NCBI GenBank assembly: GCA_031264865.1
Contig: JAISDJ010000140.1
Location: forward strand, 1-34,291
From: Tannerellaceae bacterium
GTDB lineage: Bacteria; Bacteroidota; Bacteroidia; Bacteroidales; Tannerellaceae
Reading direction: 5' to 3'
DNA length: 34,291 bases
Shown here: positions 34,052-34,291 of the stretch, in pieces
Layout of the letters: each line of letters starts with the position of its first letter
Position numbering within the stretch: position 1 is the first letter of the stretch
The notes under the pieces: model-generated
What the model was told of the DNA's origin: nothing
The model's database searches: none
What the model saw: the letters and a program-made list of their open reading frames with translations, nothing else
Made by a program: the position numbers and the translations under genes

Positions 34052-34291
34052 ATGAAAACAAAAGCAATATTATTAATTTACTTATCTTTTCTTTTACCTT
34101 CATGTCATACAAAATCATCTGATAAACAGGGAAGTGAACCGGCTGATTCTACCCAAAGCGTACAACAAAAGAAGGAAATTCCGCTTCCACCTTTGGAAGG
34201 AGGAGAAGTTTTTTTAAAGAACAAAGATGTTTTTGGGGGACTGATAGAGCTTAAAGGAGAACAGTTTATTCCTGATACATTTCTCTTTGTG
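34052..34291 (+). CDS. Lipoprotein, 5' part only
   Basis: 80 codons, open to the window edge. MKTKAILLIYLSFLLPSC is a lipoprotein signal with Cys18, followed by a polar linker (SSDKQGSEPADSTQS) and the start of a beta-rich domain (EVFLKNKDVFGGLIELKG). Lipoproteins with six-bladed beta-propeller domains are frequent in GG-Bacteroidales peptide loci, and this could be one; too little is visible to say. It might serve in peptide handling, immunity or transport at the cell surface. Confidence 0.75.
   Translation, partial: MKTKAILLIYLSFLLPSCHTKSSDKQGSEPADSTQSVQQKKEIPLPPLEGGEVFLKNKDVFGGLIELKGEQFIPDTFLFV

Overview
The window looks like chromosomal DNA of a member of the order Bacteroidales, most like Parabacteroides or its relatives. 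I infer this from several things. Many genes are preceded by the Bacteroidetes -7 box TAnnTTTG. There is a PG_1098-like methyltransferase, a Bacteroidetes-type LptD, DUF4301, DUF5053 and DUF1343/NamZ proteins, lipoproteins with Bacteroidetes-style N-termini, and at the right end a GG-Bacteroidales radical-SAM peptide locus. No rRNA, tRNA, CRISPR array or insertion sequence was seen.

Layout. 1-460: non-coding, with a 48-bp inverted repeat followed by a degenerate tandem repeat of about 45 bp. 544-19781: mostly housekeeping genes with tight convergent packing. They are a THUMP-like methyltransferase, an AspT/YidE-type transporter, cca, a RelA-like (p)ppGpp synthetase with a lost hydrolase site, DUF4301, a broken ketopantoate-reductase-like gene, a YhcG/DUF1016 nuclease-fold protein, a lipoprotein tyrosine phosphatase, a META-domain lipoprotein, a NamZ-like exo-muramidase, an HD hydrolase, lptD, ung, asnA and a CvfB-like S1 protein. 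19956-27677: an extracellular or capsular polysaccharide locus made of two converging operons. The plus-strand operon is Wza-like lipoprotein, Wzz-like chain-length protein, Wzx flippase, LicD. The minus-strand operon is GT4, Wzy-like polymerase, GT2. 27864-28600: a DUF5053 protein, a terminator and a degraded coding remnant.

28784-34291 (continuing beyond the window): a ribosomally made peptide (RiPP) locus. In order it holds the decayed remnant of a GT2 gene, a short LanC-like protein without the usual zinc ligands, a GT4 glycosyltransferase, a radical SAM/SPASM maturase, a second radical-SAM-like protein of the pseudo-rSAM type, a 75-aa precursor with a double-glycine leader and a CCVCGC core, and the start of a lipoprotein. 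ATGA overlaps link LanC-like, GT4 and maturase. The likely logic is that the maturase pair modifies the core peptide, the glycosyltransferase decorates it, and an exporter/protease (not in this window) cuts at the GG site. The final product and its activity cannot be read from the sequence.
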